Source: Coemansia sp. RSA 922 (taxonomy: Eukaryota; Kickxellomycota; Kickxellomycetes; Kickxellales; Kickxellaceae). From it: 21,919 nucleotides of DNA. This document shows, piece after piece, positions 14,701-21,919 of this stretch; position 1 is the first letter of the stretch; each line of letters opens with the position of its first letter. The notes beneath the pieces were generated by a model. That model saw only the letters and a list, made by a program, of their open reading frames with translations. It searched no databases and was not told where the DNA came from. The stretch covers positions 1 through 21,919 of the forward strand of contig JANBQS010000299.1 of NCBI GenBank assembly GCA_027577415.1. Reading direction: 5' to 3'. The translations under genes and the position numbers were made by a program.

Positions 14701-17360
14701 CCTGAATCCCTGTTGGCTGGCAGCAGCGACCCCGTACGCCGCGACATCGGCATTCGGCCGTAAGGGTCCTGCCTCATACTGGCGTCAGAAGAGCCGAATG
14801 CGTATTGTGGCGACTGCGGACCGCCCCACCCCAAGCGATTCAGCAAGCGGAGCTCAGGCTTGGCCAACGAGTCGCCACGCACAGGTCCTACATACGGACT
14901 AGCCATCGACCCAGTATATTCCTTCTCCATACCCACATCGTCGGGCGGCAGCGGGTACGAGCTATTGGGCGGCGGGTTCCTCCACAAATAAACCGGTAGC
15001 ACTGTACCCTGTTTCTCCAACGACCAGCCCACAAAGTAAAAGAACCACATATAGAGCATGATAATGGGCACCATACTGAACGTGTACCAGCCGCCGCCCT
15101 TCACGACAACAAACGTGAGGATAACTACTTGGTAGAGTATGACAGAGAGTATCATACGGCGACACACTTTGGGCCACGCCATGCCAGCGGTCTCGAATGG
15201 ATGGAAATACACGTAGAGCAGAAGGTATTTCATGACCGGGTATCCGATGACAAAGTAGATGACGGCGCCAACGACTACCGGCGGCGAGAACGTCGAGTAT
15301 ATCATGGCGATAGCAAACACAAGCAATGGATACGGGTACACCGAGTACCAATCGATGTAGACGGGCGATACCAATCGCGCATAGTCCCGCGGCGTACTGC
15401 ACAGCCATTGTCGTCCAATATGCCAAACCACCGGTCTCAGCTGCAAGAGCTTAAATGGCTGGTACCCGACTCCCAAGACCAGAATATAACCCGTAAAGAA
15501 AGTGCCGACTCTAGGTATATTCGACGCCAAGTTCTGCATAACCGTACCAGGGTTATTAACGACGTTGAGTATCTGATTCCAAAACGTACCAGAAAAGCCG
15601 AACACCAGAATAACGTTGAATACCAAGAATGCCCACATTTTTGTCATCACCGAGTAGTCGATATCGGGCTTAGTGCGTACTCCAGTGACAAAATGTACTT
15701 GCTTCAGGATCCACGGCAACATATTGAGAAACAGAAGGAGAAACAACGAGGGCACAGTCGTTGATAGGAACGCACGCAGGAGGTTGTGTTCCGAGGAGAG
15801 CACCGATGGAAAGAGCTTGCCGAGAGATGCCGGCGTCAAAAGCGAGGAAAACAGGATGACTGGTACGCTCCAGAATGCCCAGATAACGAAAATGCTTAGC
15901 CACTTTAGCGTGAATCCTGCCCACTTGCGACGGCTCGATATCCATACATTGGGCCAGTAGACGCCGCGCGGTTCGGGCGCTAGCCGAGCTTTCATGTATC
16001 CGGGGTTCGGGTAGCACGAGAGCTGGGTCACCATATGTGCAGATGCAGCGTCCTCGAACGTCACAAACGCTGTAGTCGAGCGCCCGAAAGCATCGTCCTC
16101 GCCCTTGCCCAGAGTATCGCGCAACTGTCGAAAGCTAGTGTCGGCAGCCAGAAACTTTGAACGCCAATAGTCAATGGCGTCGACGCGCTCCCAGGGCCGC
16201 CACACGCTAGCCGAAGAGCGTACCCAGAGGTTCGGCCGCTTAACTGACTCTACCTCGGTATTAGACATGTCGGACTTTTCGCCACCGACTTCGGCCTCTA
16301 CTTCAGTCGCCGACACCGAATCCACCGCTGTGCTGGGCCGAGAGCTGTGCCAGGACTTTCGCCGCCTGCTTGGTTTGGCCCACTTGGCTAGCAGTCTGCG
16401 TTCATCGGCTCGTGCAGACTCCTGGGGATCCATCGCTAGCATCCTCAGTCGCACTGGATCGTACTCTGGGTGTACACATGGGTTACCCAATAGCTGCATA
16501 TAGGCGTGTTCCAATTTGACCAAACATCTGGCTCGCGCCCTCGCGCTACTCGTAAGTCTCGTATTGAAGGGACATACCCGGACCCGCTCCACTTTGCCCA
16601 ACTGTAATCCGGGTCCCCAGAACCACTCGAGTTCGCGCGGACTTTTCGCCAAATGCCTCGGTACACCGGTCAACATCACGGTACGAGAAACCAGAGCATG
16701 TCGCGATTGCATCAAAAAGTGCCAGCGCAAGGACGCCCACCTAGAACTGAACTTGGATATATGGTAGTATGCGAGACCGGAGAACACGTAGACGAAAAAA
16801 ATATGCGGTACGAGGTTCCATTTCTGTTTCGGGTCCGACGTGTTAAGCGTCAAGTTGAACAAATAGTCTGTCACCGAGTACGTCAGGGTTATATTCAAGT
16901 CGCCGTCGCTATCCTTACCGCCACCGACCGTGTTAAGGTTAGCCTTTGACCAGACTATGTTGATGGGCCAGATAATCACGATAGAAAAGAACGCAATGTC
17001 TAGGAGCAGTCGCATACACATTTTGTAGAACCGCAGGAATATCACCGCATCCAAACCCAAAGTGTTGAGGATATGTGTCTCGGGCGTACGCATAGTAGCT
17101 AAGAACCAGCCAAAGAACCGCTTAGATAGGAATGGCGGCGCTGTTATCGTCAATCGCGTTCGTGGAGAGAATATATACGGCCAACGCAAACGCAACGCAC
17201 TAAACAGGAGTATGAATATCGTGAAAAACGACGCAGCAAATATCGCCTGCATACCTAGGTCCGTCCCGTTGGACGCTAGGTATACGCTGGACCCAGGCAC
17301 TTTTGTAGGGTCGAATATCTCATTGATATCTGCCTTGGCTCGCGTGAACAAATAGTCCAT
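11751..17360 (-). CDS. CSC1/RSN1-family (OSCA/TMEM63) ion channel with long cytosolic tail (1869 aa)
   Basis: This family forms hyperosmolality- or stretch-gated cation channels in the plasma membrane or endomembranes. Three N-terminal membrane helices are visible at about 36-58, 117-137 and 183-203. A cytosolic domain follows at about 205-475, with RTVMLTGVPRHL at 226-237 and TAFVTFEDAASA at 430-441, an RRM-like fold in known structures. The channel core at about 480-780 holds the remaining helices, with FGFSGTFWNQ, VGYQPFKLLQLRPV and YFHPFETAGMAWP. After residue 790 comes a Ser/Pro/Arg-rich tail of nearly 1100 residues, much longer than in yeast Csc1. Within it, NFRGILDRGIRDYVHPGL and LPTLWLP (about 1649-1675) resemble the PHM7-type C-terminal domain of fungal members. 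The whole gene is one exon. A TATATAT site lies about 85 bp upstream. Confidence 0.92.
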   Translation of the reverse strand: MDYLFTRAKADINEIFDPTKVPGSSVYLASNGTDLGMQAIFAASFFTIFILLFSALRLRWPYIFSPRTRLTITAPPFLSKRFFGWFLATMRTPETHILNTLGLDAVIFLRFYKMCMRLLLDIAFFSIVIIWPINIVWSKANLNTVGGGKDSDGDLNITLTYSVTDYLFNLTLNTSDPKQKWNLVPHIFFVYVFSGLAYYHISKFSSRWASLRWHFLMQSRHALVSRTVMLTGVPRHLAKSPRELEWFWGPGLQLGKVERVRVCPFNTRLTSSARARARCLVKLEHAYMQLLGNPCVHPEYDPVRLRMLAMDPQESARADERRLLAKWAKPSRRRKSWHSSRPSTAVDSVSATEVEAEVGGEKSDMSNTEVESVKRPNLWVRSSASVWRPWERVDAIDYWRSKFLAADTSFRQLRDTLGKGEDDAFGRSTTAFVTFEDAASAHMVTQLSCYPNPGYMKARLAPEPRGVYWPNVWISSRRKWAGFTLKWLSIFVIWAFWSVPVILFSSLLTPASLGKLFPSVLSSEHNLLRAFLSTTVPSLFLLLFLNMLPWILKQVHFVTGVRTKPDIDYSVMTKMWAFLVFNVILVFGFSGTFWNQILNVVNNPGTVMQNLASNIPRVGTFFTGYILVLGVGYQPFKLLQLRPVVWHIGRQWLCSTPRDYARLVSPVYIDWYSVYPYPLLVFAIAMIYSTFSPPVVVGAVIYFVIGYPVMKYLLLYVYFHPFETAGMAWPKVCRRMILSVILYQVVILTFVVVKGGGWYTFSMVPIIMLYMWFFYFVGWSLEKQGTVLPVYLWRNPPPNSSYPLPPDDVGMEKEYTGSMASPYVGPVRGDSLAKPELRLLNRLGWGGPQSPQYAFGSSDASMRQDPYGRMPMSRRTGSLLPANRDSGGSVPWQSLSIWRQPSTADSRSAYTRPPPVPTRVVPAGNKVGKRVITGHHRRESSRGVRTREIILAGRNKPAGRGPQRSGLAVAKTAGSLLGSRKPSATSIARPRTASVSNTRHSPSSHGSRPATRRRKRYKSLAEAATVEGSRLIMSLGKLPSELYSRRSESKRNSTVSDEMSRKRWSSFSGKMQIFGQSKDAKASQDLPVPLEEERLDSAAGSTEDAVLTGGGRTRVHSHSPLANEVPISPTRLRGKNEGRTATSAPAGSSQTADDNEWSDEDESSSEEAQVRAPAWPQQEHTGSDEWDPLVYLKPAGHNRQGSLARARGSRTVGATLGTLLTDLGRNQTMPTSAISAPTPSPLEHKYASNIAAAIASDYPDSASSGLRRRRVIGSVSSGGEYESQAGSEVGSQVAASIIEAEGSRPWRSRIHGTLRQIRDYFLADFRPAGPILDLTYDRMYSQGIEGPPLVDANGDVVEDNGDTIPPLRQLLGHVLPRSMSRTFMGNSEPSPLPQPPMATTAPPVEIPSAGTPVMRIRSATAAGTFPGRYYHRQSGSVTSPVALSPWAQPQYGQFHSAPGTNPPVRAHSRHHSEIPHTPAADHWSPEGPVPPLTWSAADAYPQDLPRPPRAPWMSADPEPRQQQLSHSLRSSSQPPPVATNSRTPSIASSPLGPADGLPLATNRRSSHKNSLPPPRLPLSARIVSGLNYATRRTTPHTRPDWIFSPELEDPNSDQQQLLIANYQRFAVEAQSTFEPDEFTDYEQTPMLNFRGILDRGIRDYVHPGLVGELPTLWLPVKAGGGQTTRGSPVLGDGGGDLPIPERPQTPTDAARLLALSAPHRFLSKLLHHRSKQTILDAPVHPDTLQPFYEPGQISADSDPRPVPEDAGYAELTEVHVHAPSTPDATAQSSILADDRHRASQMALTPILEVVTPRSSIFAKSPNMSVDASAVQLGTTSTAARFEDDRQAETADDVHRSSTTSQNGSHAPLL

Positions 17361-18014
17361 ATGTGAATTAGAAAAAACCGGTGCGGAGCGCGAAATCTGG
17401 GGAAATACAAAAAATAAAAGAAATAGAAATAGTATACAAAAAAATATATATGTTATGAAATTCGCAAAAGGGAAAAGTAAAAAAAAAGGACCTGGTCAGA
17501 GCACCCGCGTCTCCATATCGCTCAAATGGGGGGATTGGCGCTTCAAGGAGGCGCTTCAACAAAAAAAGTTTAGGGAGGCGCTTTTTTTTTTTTGGCTTCT
17601 CCAGACCGATGCTTTGGATGCATTTTGATTGTTGACGGAGGGGGATCTCGTCTAGGCTCCAGCCTCCCTTGGCTAGTTGGCATCTTCGCGCTATGATGAT
17701 GGTCTACTGCCATTACAATAATTTTGCATTGCTGTAGTAGTCCGTATTTTGCATGAAAACATTCGAGGACCGAGAACCTCGCATGTTCTGTTTGTGGATG
17801 AGCATGATCTGCAGCCTGTGTCATCATGAGATCATCCGCGACCTGCGGGGGGATGGAGAGAGAGACCTCCACAACGTAATCCACGATTTAATCACAGACC
17901 ATGTGACTATTTCGATATCTTTCCAGTCCATTTGACGCCTTACTTTTTTGCTTTTTGTAACTTTTTTATCAATTTCAATTGATTAATTATTCTCTATATA
18001 TTTACTATTTCATA
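17361..18014. promoter_or_regulatory. Divergent promoter between the CSC1-like gene and NDUFS4
   Basis: This 654-bp region separates two genes transcribed away from each other. It holds a TATATAT site at 17444-17451 near the CSC1 start, three GGCGCTT repeats at 17537-17583, a run of 12 T at 17582-17593, and T-rich sequence just before NDUFS4. A 104-codon minus frame at 17570-17884 ends in a lysine run encoded by the T tract and is not credible. Confidence 0.55.
17537..17583. repeat. Three-copy GGCGCTTCAA-type repeat
   Basis: GGCGCTTCAA occurs at 17537-17546 and 17550-17559, and GGCGCTT again at 17577-17583. The start-to-start spacings are 13 and 27 bp, roughly one and two and a half helical turns. 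The site lies about 180-220 bp upstream of the CSC1 start. It may be a cluster of factor sites. Confidence 0.5.
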
Positions 18015-18509
18015 ATGCTGCGCGTTGTCAGGAAACAGTACGCTCAGCGTGCACTAGCCGCTGCCCGTCAAATGAGCAGTAATTCGACGTCGCCAGGTAC
18101 TGCAGTGACTGAAGTAGTGCATCCAGCACATCAGCGGGAGCCATTGCCCGCGGAAGTAATCTCTGGTGCGCCCTCGTCCCTGACAAAGCGTACAGTGCGT
18201 ATTTACCGGCCATCAAACAACCCAATGCAATCAGGCAAGAATGCCAATCTCAAGTGGCGCCTAGACTTTGACGCACTGGAGAAGGGCGACAGCTGGGAAA
18301 ACCCCCTAATGGGTTGGCAGTCGACTGCCGACCCAATGTCGCCAGTGCGTCTGGATTTTACGACCAAGGAGGACGCTATTCATTTTGCTGAGAAACAGGG
18401 GTGGAGCCATTATGTGCAGGAGCCGCAGTTCCGTGCTATTAAACCTAAATCTTATAAGCATAATTTCGTCTATCGGCCTGGCAAAATTCCTATGGTTCAT
18501 ACCAAATAA
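18015..18509 (+). CDS. NDUFS4: NADH:ubiquinone oxidoreductase 18 kDa subunit, NDUFS4-type (164 aa)
   Basis: This is an accessory subunit of the peripheral (N-module) arm of mitochondrial complex I, needed for its assembly and stability. The conserved core is complete: RTVRIYRPSNNPMQSGKN, then KWRLDFD, WENPLMGWQSTADPM, FTTKEDAIHFAEKQGW and the C-terminal YKHNFVYRPGKIPM. The first 30 or so residues (MLRVVRKQYAQRALAAARQM) are basic and lack acidic residues, as expected of a mitochondrial targeting peptide. I chose the ATG at 18015 because it is the first ATG and begins this presequence; codons before it are not preceded by an ATG. Length matches the family. It is a single exon, convergent with MCT-1 downstream. 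Confidence 0.95.
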   Translation: MLRVVRKQYAQRALAAARQMSSNSTSPGTAVTEVVHPAHQREPLPAEVISGAPSSLTKRTVRIYRPSNNPMQSGKNANLKWRLDFDALEKGDSWENPLMGWQSTADPMSPVRLDFTTKEDAIHFAEKQGWSHYVQEPQFRAIKPKSYKHNFVYRPGKIPMVHTK

Positions 18510-18536
18510 GTTGTATTTGGGAAATATATGTAATCT
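18510..18536. terminator. 27-bp convergent 3' gap shared by NDUFS4 and MCT-1
   Basis: Only 27 bases, including AAATATATG, separate the two stop codons. Both transcripts must polyadenylate inside the other gene's territory, so their 3' ends overlap. Confidence 0.5.
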
Positions 18537-19085
18537 CTAGTCGATGCGTGTCTTCCATAGTGGATCGCTTAGATACTGGATCAAGTCTATGCCGTTGCCC
18601 TTGTTAATAGATTTGATATCGTCTGTCGACATTTTGGTCAGTCCGATAGCCAAGGCATGCTCTTTGCCCTCCGCCATAACGGCGACTATAGCACCCTCTG
18701 GAATGTTCTCCTCGGGCAGATGGGCACCGGGAGACGTCAACCCGGGGCACATAATGTTGGCACCAGAGAGGACAAACTTTATCGCACCTCTGTCGACTTG
18801 AACCCGAGGCAAGATCTCGGGATACTGATGCAACAGACGTAGGGTGGGTGTAATAGGGTCGTTAAAGTGCTGGAAAAACATAACCTCGCCATCAACGGCG
18901 TAGAGCGTTATATGGTCTTTGCATTTTATCTGTATGAGGTTGGCCTTTTTGGGCAAAATATCGTCCATGCATGGCTCAAGTCCCGGAAACTGCTCAAGGA
19001 GTTTGCTGCGAATTCCACGGACTACCGACGACTTGACAGAGTTCTGACCACTCATGGTCTCTTGCAAGTTAAACTTTTTAAACAT
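18537..19085 (-). CDS. TMA20: MCT-1/Tma20-type PUA-domain translation factor (182 aa)
   Basis: MCT-1 (Tma20 in yeast) works with DENR (Tma22) on 40S ribosomal subunits, in recycling and reinitiation. The N-terminal domain (about 1-90) starts MFKKF and contains GIRSKLLEQFPGLEP and GEVMFFQHF. The PUA domain (about 92-171) carries the highly conserved VDRGAIKFVLSGANIMCPGL, TSPGA, VAVMAEGKEHALAIG and NKGNGID. The ATG at 19083-19085 is preferred because it gives the family's usual MFKKF start and length; the frame extends upstream only by non-ATG codons. It is a single exon lying 149 bp from the end of the next gene. Confidence 0.96.
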   Translation of the reverse strand: MFKKFNLQETMSGQNSVKSSVVRGIRSKLLEQFPGLEPCMDDILPKKANLIQIKCKDHITLYAVDGEVMFFQHFNDPITPTLRLLHQYPEILPRVQVDRGAIKFVLSGANIMCPGLTSPGAHLPEENIPEGAIVAVMAEGKEHALAIGLTKMSTDDIKSINKGNGIDLIQYLSDPLWKTRID

Positions 19086-19234
19086 GGTCTCAAAACAATA
19101 AAACAAAAAGATAATGATTGAAATAAATATTTTGAATTATATCGGGTATTAAAAAAACCTCTTTGTGCGACCAATATTGCTGAAAGCACAGCTCAGTGTA
19201 TACATTTGGAAAAGTTGTGGGCAGACAGATTGAT
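19086..19234. other. Short intergenic gap with the MCT-1 promoter
   Basis: These 149 bases hold the AT-rich promoter of MCT-1 and the 3' end of the SPRY gene. No clear TATA box stands out; a TATATCGGG sequence lies around 19138-19146. Confidence 0.4.
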
Positions 19235-21919
19235 CTACGCGCAAATTATACGCAAGTCAAAACTCACTACTGCTGGACTAACTACCGGCAACCATACATG
19301 GTTACCATCATTGTTAGCAGCCGAACCACCAGTATCAAATACCACCGGCATATCCTCTTCCGATGACGACGGCCAAGAGCCACGCGTAGCCGCCACACAT
19401 ACTCGGCCATCAGCCAGCACAGCAAAGTAGATCCACGATGCAGGCGCCATATTATTAGTCAACATCGCGCTCATCTGCACACCGGGGCCACCAGCCACAC
19501 AGCCAGAAAACCACAGCGCCAAGTCAGGCGCCGACGTTCCACGCACACTGGGACAAGTGCTCTGGCTGTCGCATTGGGTCCATACCGCCCACCACTGGGG
19601 CTGAAGATACGTCGACAAGTGCTCCATGCTGGTCAGCGGCCCCAAAGTAATCTGCCCACTGTTGCCCGGCAAGCTCAGCGCAATGCAAGGGAATGTGTCC
19701 AAGTCTTGGAACTCAAACCGTATTTTAAACGCCTTGACTACTCCCAGCCCACTCAGCTCACGCACCATATCAGCAATCGATTCTTGGTTCGTCTCACCGT
19801 GTTTAGAGCCCCTCCTTGTCGCCACTGGCTCAACAGCGCCGTCGTCATTGGCATTGGCACAGGAGGCATTGGCTCCTTGACTGCTATGACTGCTGCTATT
19901 GTCGCTATGCGAATGATCACTGACATTGGTGCCCAAAAAGACCAAGCCCTGCTCAGAGGCAAGCGAAAAGGCCGGGTACCAGGTGCGATCCCTTGCGAGG
20001 CCTTTAAATCCACACTCACTTCCCTCCATATCGCCGTTATCGTTGACGCCGAAAGCCACGCCAAGCGACTCGCCATTGCGATAAAACACGACACGGTCAC
20101 TATCGAGATCTAGTTCAGCCGCAATAACATCTCCAGCACGCCATTTCTCCCCGTACTCCTTCTCCTCAGCCGTCCCATGCCACTTGCGCTGACGATACCC
20201 GTCATACGCCACAGACTCAAAGTCATCGCCAACGCCCTCACCGCTCTCGGGGTAAAAATTACACTGGTCTGTACACCAGCCGACTTGAATCAGTCCTGGC
20301 GTCAACAGCTGCACTTGGAACCGATGGACTCCGCCCAGTCGACCGTCAACGCCTGTGCGCATCCTTACTGATTCAAATTTCCAGCTCGAGTTCCATACGG
20401 AGTATCCGTCAGCTAGGGTCACAAATGCCGGAAAGAACGGCGTCTGGTTGTAGTACAGCACTTTGGGCGGGCTGACAAACATGGAGCAAAGAGGACGCGA
20501 AACTGTATTGGAGGTATTGCCATCTGCGTCGACGCTGGGGTCAGAGAATATCGTCGTAGGGAACGGAGACTCTGGGCGATTCGTTCTGCGCCGACTACTG
20601 CCGTTGCTGCTGATACTCGTGGCGCTGCTGGCGCTGCTATGCGAGGGATGCCCAAACTGCGAAAGCGGCGAACCTATAAGTGGCAAAGCATCCGCCGAAA
20701 ACCTAGCCACTGCACGTTCAGTGAGCTGGATCGCATCATCGCCAAGCGCCGGACCAGCTTGATCTTCATCCAACGGCGCATTCGCTACAGTCGAGCTAAA
20801 CTCCACACCAGCCCTCTGGTAAAGAGGTCCCCGCGGGCCAGAGCGATCAATCATCCAGCAGTCTGATCCATGGGCCGCGACCAGCGGTGGCGCAACGCAA
20901 GAGTAGTGCTCGATGCAAGTCTCCCACCCAAAGACGTGGCGATCCAGTGCATATCGAGCATGGAACCATCCTTCCAGTGCCACAGTTCTAGGCTCTTGCT
21001 CCTGGTGCAGCTCATAGTACTCTGACGGCTGTCTAGCGCCCTCAGGAGCAATTCCAATGCTCGCCAAATTACGCTGCCACTCGCGCCACTCGAGCTCAGA
21101 ACCGCCATCGCTTGCCTCTGTTGCTGCAGATACGTCCTCACCATCTCCAGATCGACCTTGCTCGTCATTACTAGCGATTGCGCCGTCCGAACCAGCGTCA
21201 GATATCTGGCCAACTATGCCAACCAGCTCTATAATGCTCTTCCGGGTATCCTGCTGCTCCGCATCAACGACCAGACCACGAGCACCAGTCAAAGTGTCTG
21301 CCAAGAACGAGCAACACATATGAGCAAGGCCAGCCGCATCCGACTTGCTCAGCGACTGCGTATCGATGACGCTCAGTAGGCGCATAGTAATGGCACGAAG
21401 AGTCGGAAACTCATGGTACAGGATGCGTACAAGCCACAGTACACGACGAGTAACGCCCGGCGTTTGCACCACCAACTTTGGCTCAAGCGAGTCAGCCAGC
21501 GTAGCAAGCGTCGCTCGTATAATAGGCATCGCACAACGCAGGCGTGGGTTCCGCATATCACCAGTAAACGCAGGCTCTGCTCCGCCTTCATCGCCATTCC
21601 GGCTGGCCGACTCGTCAGAGACAAACTCGTTTAGTCTGGGTATAGCGACATCCACCCAGCAACTGTCGCTAGCATCTGTGCCGACATCGATAGGAGCCAC
21701 AGACTCGGCACTCTTGCACACAATTCGCCGAGAATCCTCAATAGCAGCCAAAAAGTGCGGGTCGCTAGGACTGCGCAAATAGTAGGTCGCTACAAAGCAA
21801 TTGACAGCCGTCCGCGCCCACTCAGCCTTGCAATGCAATGCCGGAGGCTTTCTCAGCGCAGTCAAAATCCCAGGCCCCACGTTCGCTTGCGAGTCGCAAG
21901 TGTCGAGAGCGTATTCGTG
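19235..21919 (-). CDS. SPRY-domain protein, RSPRY1-like but without RING, partial (N-terminus off window)
   Basis: The frame is open to the right edge, with no ATG near it, so the start lies outside; at least 894 codons are visible. Numbering from the Val at 21878-21880, residues 110-220 are helical and HEAT-like (PIIRATLATLADSL, RRVLWLVRILYHEFPTLRAI). VALEGWFHARYALDRHVFGWE at 300-320 is similar to the segment before SPRY in animal RSPRY1. A disordered Ser-rich linker (about 365-465) precedes the SPRY domain at about 500-650, with LIQVGWCTDQCNFYPESGEG, VGDDFESVAYDGYRQRKWHG, the AGDVIAAELDLD strand and VFYRNGESLG. The remaining 230 residues contain only scattered cysteines, so the RING of RSPRY1/RNF123-type ligases is absent. 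A substrate-binding subunit is a reasonable guess. It is a single exon in the window. Confidence 0.85.
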   Translation of the reverse strand, partial: HEYALDTCDSQANVGPGILTALRKPPALHCKAEWARTAVNCFVATYYLRSPSDPHFLAAIEDSRRIVCKSAESVAPIDVGTDASDSCWVDVAIPRLNEFVSDESASRNGDEGGAEPAFTGDMRNPRLRCAMPIIRATLATLADSLEPKLVVQTPGVTRRVLWLVRILYHEFPTLRAITMRLLSVIDTQSLSKSDAAGLAHMCCSFLADTLTGARGLVVDAEQQDTRKSIIELVGIVGQISDAGSDGAIASNDEQGRSGDGEDVSAATEASDGGSELEWREWQRNLASIGIAPEGARQPSEYYELHQEQEPRTVALEGWFHARYALDRHVFGWETCIEHYSCVAPPLVAAHGSDCWMIDRSGPRGPLYQRAGVEFSSTVANAPLDEDQAGPALGDDAIQLTERAVARFSADALPLIGSPLSQFGHPSHSSASSATSISSNGSSRRRTNRPESPFPTTIFSDPSVDADGNTSNTVSRPLCSMFVSPPKVLYYNQTPFFPAFVTLADGYSVWNSSWKFESVRMRTGVDGRLGGVHRFQVQLLTPGLIQVGWCTDQCNFYPESGEGVGDDFESVAYDGYRQRKWHGTAEEKEYGEKWRAGDVIAAELDLDSDRVVFYRNGESLGVAFGVNDNGDMEGSECGFKGLARDRTWYPAFSLASEQGLVFLGTNVSDHSHSDNSSSHSSQGANASCANANDDGAVEPVATRRGSKHGETNQESIADMVRELSGLGVVKAFKIRFEFQDLDTFPCIALSLPGNSGQITLGPLTSMEHLSTYLQPQWWAVWTQCDSQSTCPSVRGTSAPDLALWFSGCVAGGPGVQMSAMLTNNMAPASWIYFAVLADGRVCVAATRGSWPSSSEEDMPVVFDTGGSAANNDGNHVWLPVVSPAVVSFDLRIICA

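Noticed and set aside
14119..15764. Two plus-strand frames of 214 and 211 codons
   Set aside because: Both are antisense to the CSC1-like coding region, which is strongly supported by its membrane core and conserved motifs.
17570..17884. 104-codon minus-strand frame upstream of the CSC1-like gene
   Set aside because: It ends in a lysine run made by the T12 tract and has no recognisable features; better read as promoter sequence.

Overview
This window looks like nuclear DNA of a filamentous, probably early-diverging, fungus. The large genes read as single uninterrupted exons, one of them 5.6 kb. They include a fungal-type CSC1/RSN1 (OSCA/TMEM63) channel with a PHM7-like tail, a Fet3-like multicopper oxidase and an alpha-arrestin. 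NDUFS4 (complex I) and MCT-1/Tma20 place it firmly in a eukaryote with mitochondria. The near-absence of introns and the style of the proteins suggest a zoopagomycete such as Kickxellomycotina. That placement is an inference, not a demonstrated assignment.

Layout. Positions 1-1373 (minus) hold the N-terminal 457 codons of a charged nuclear-type protein with a PEHE/Sas4-like helix; the gene runs off the left edge. Positions 1374-7320 are an AT-rich, gene-poor island. It carries four small intron-poor orphan genes, all on the minus strand (2004-2399, 2953-3327, 4892-5302, 6225-6623), each with a TATA-like box about 75-100 bp upstream of its ATG. Genes 2 and 4 are clear paralogues inside a direct segmental duplication of about 1 kb (about 2905-3922 and 6130-7225). 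Genes 1 and 3 look like distant relatives of each other.

Positions 7320-21919 are dense housekeeping-type territory. In order these are a secreted multicopper oxidase (minus), an alpha-arrestin (minus), the 1869-residue CSC1-like channel (minus), NDUFS4 (plus), MCT-1/Tma20 (minus, convergent with NDUFS4 with a 27-bp gap), and an RSPRY1-like SPRY protein without a RING (minus, running off the right edge).

There is no sign of an operon-like pathway. The neighbouring conserved genes act in unrelated processes: iron/copper oxidation, membrane-protein trafficking, osmosensing, respiration and translation. The part most likely to be undescribed is the 2.0-7.2 kb island of orphan genes and its duplicated upstream block. 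I recognise no rRNA, tRNA, CRISPR array or intact mobile element.
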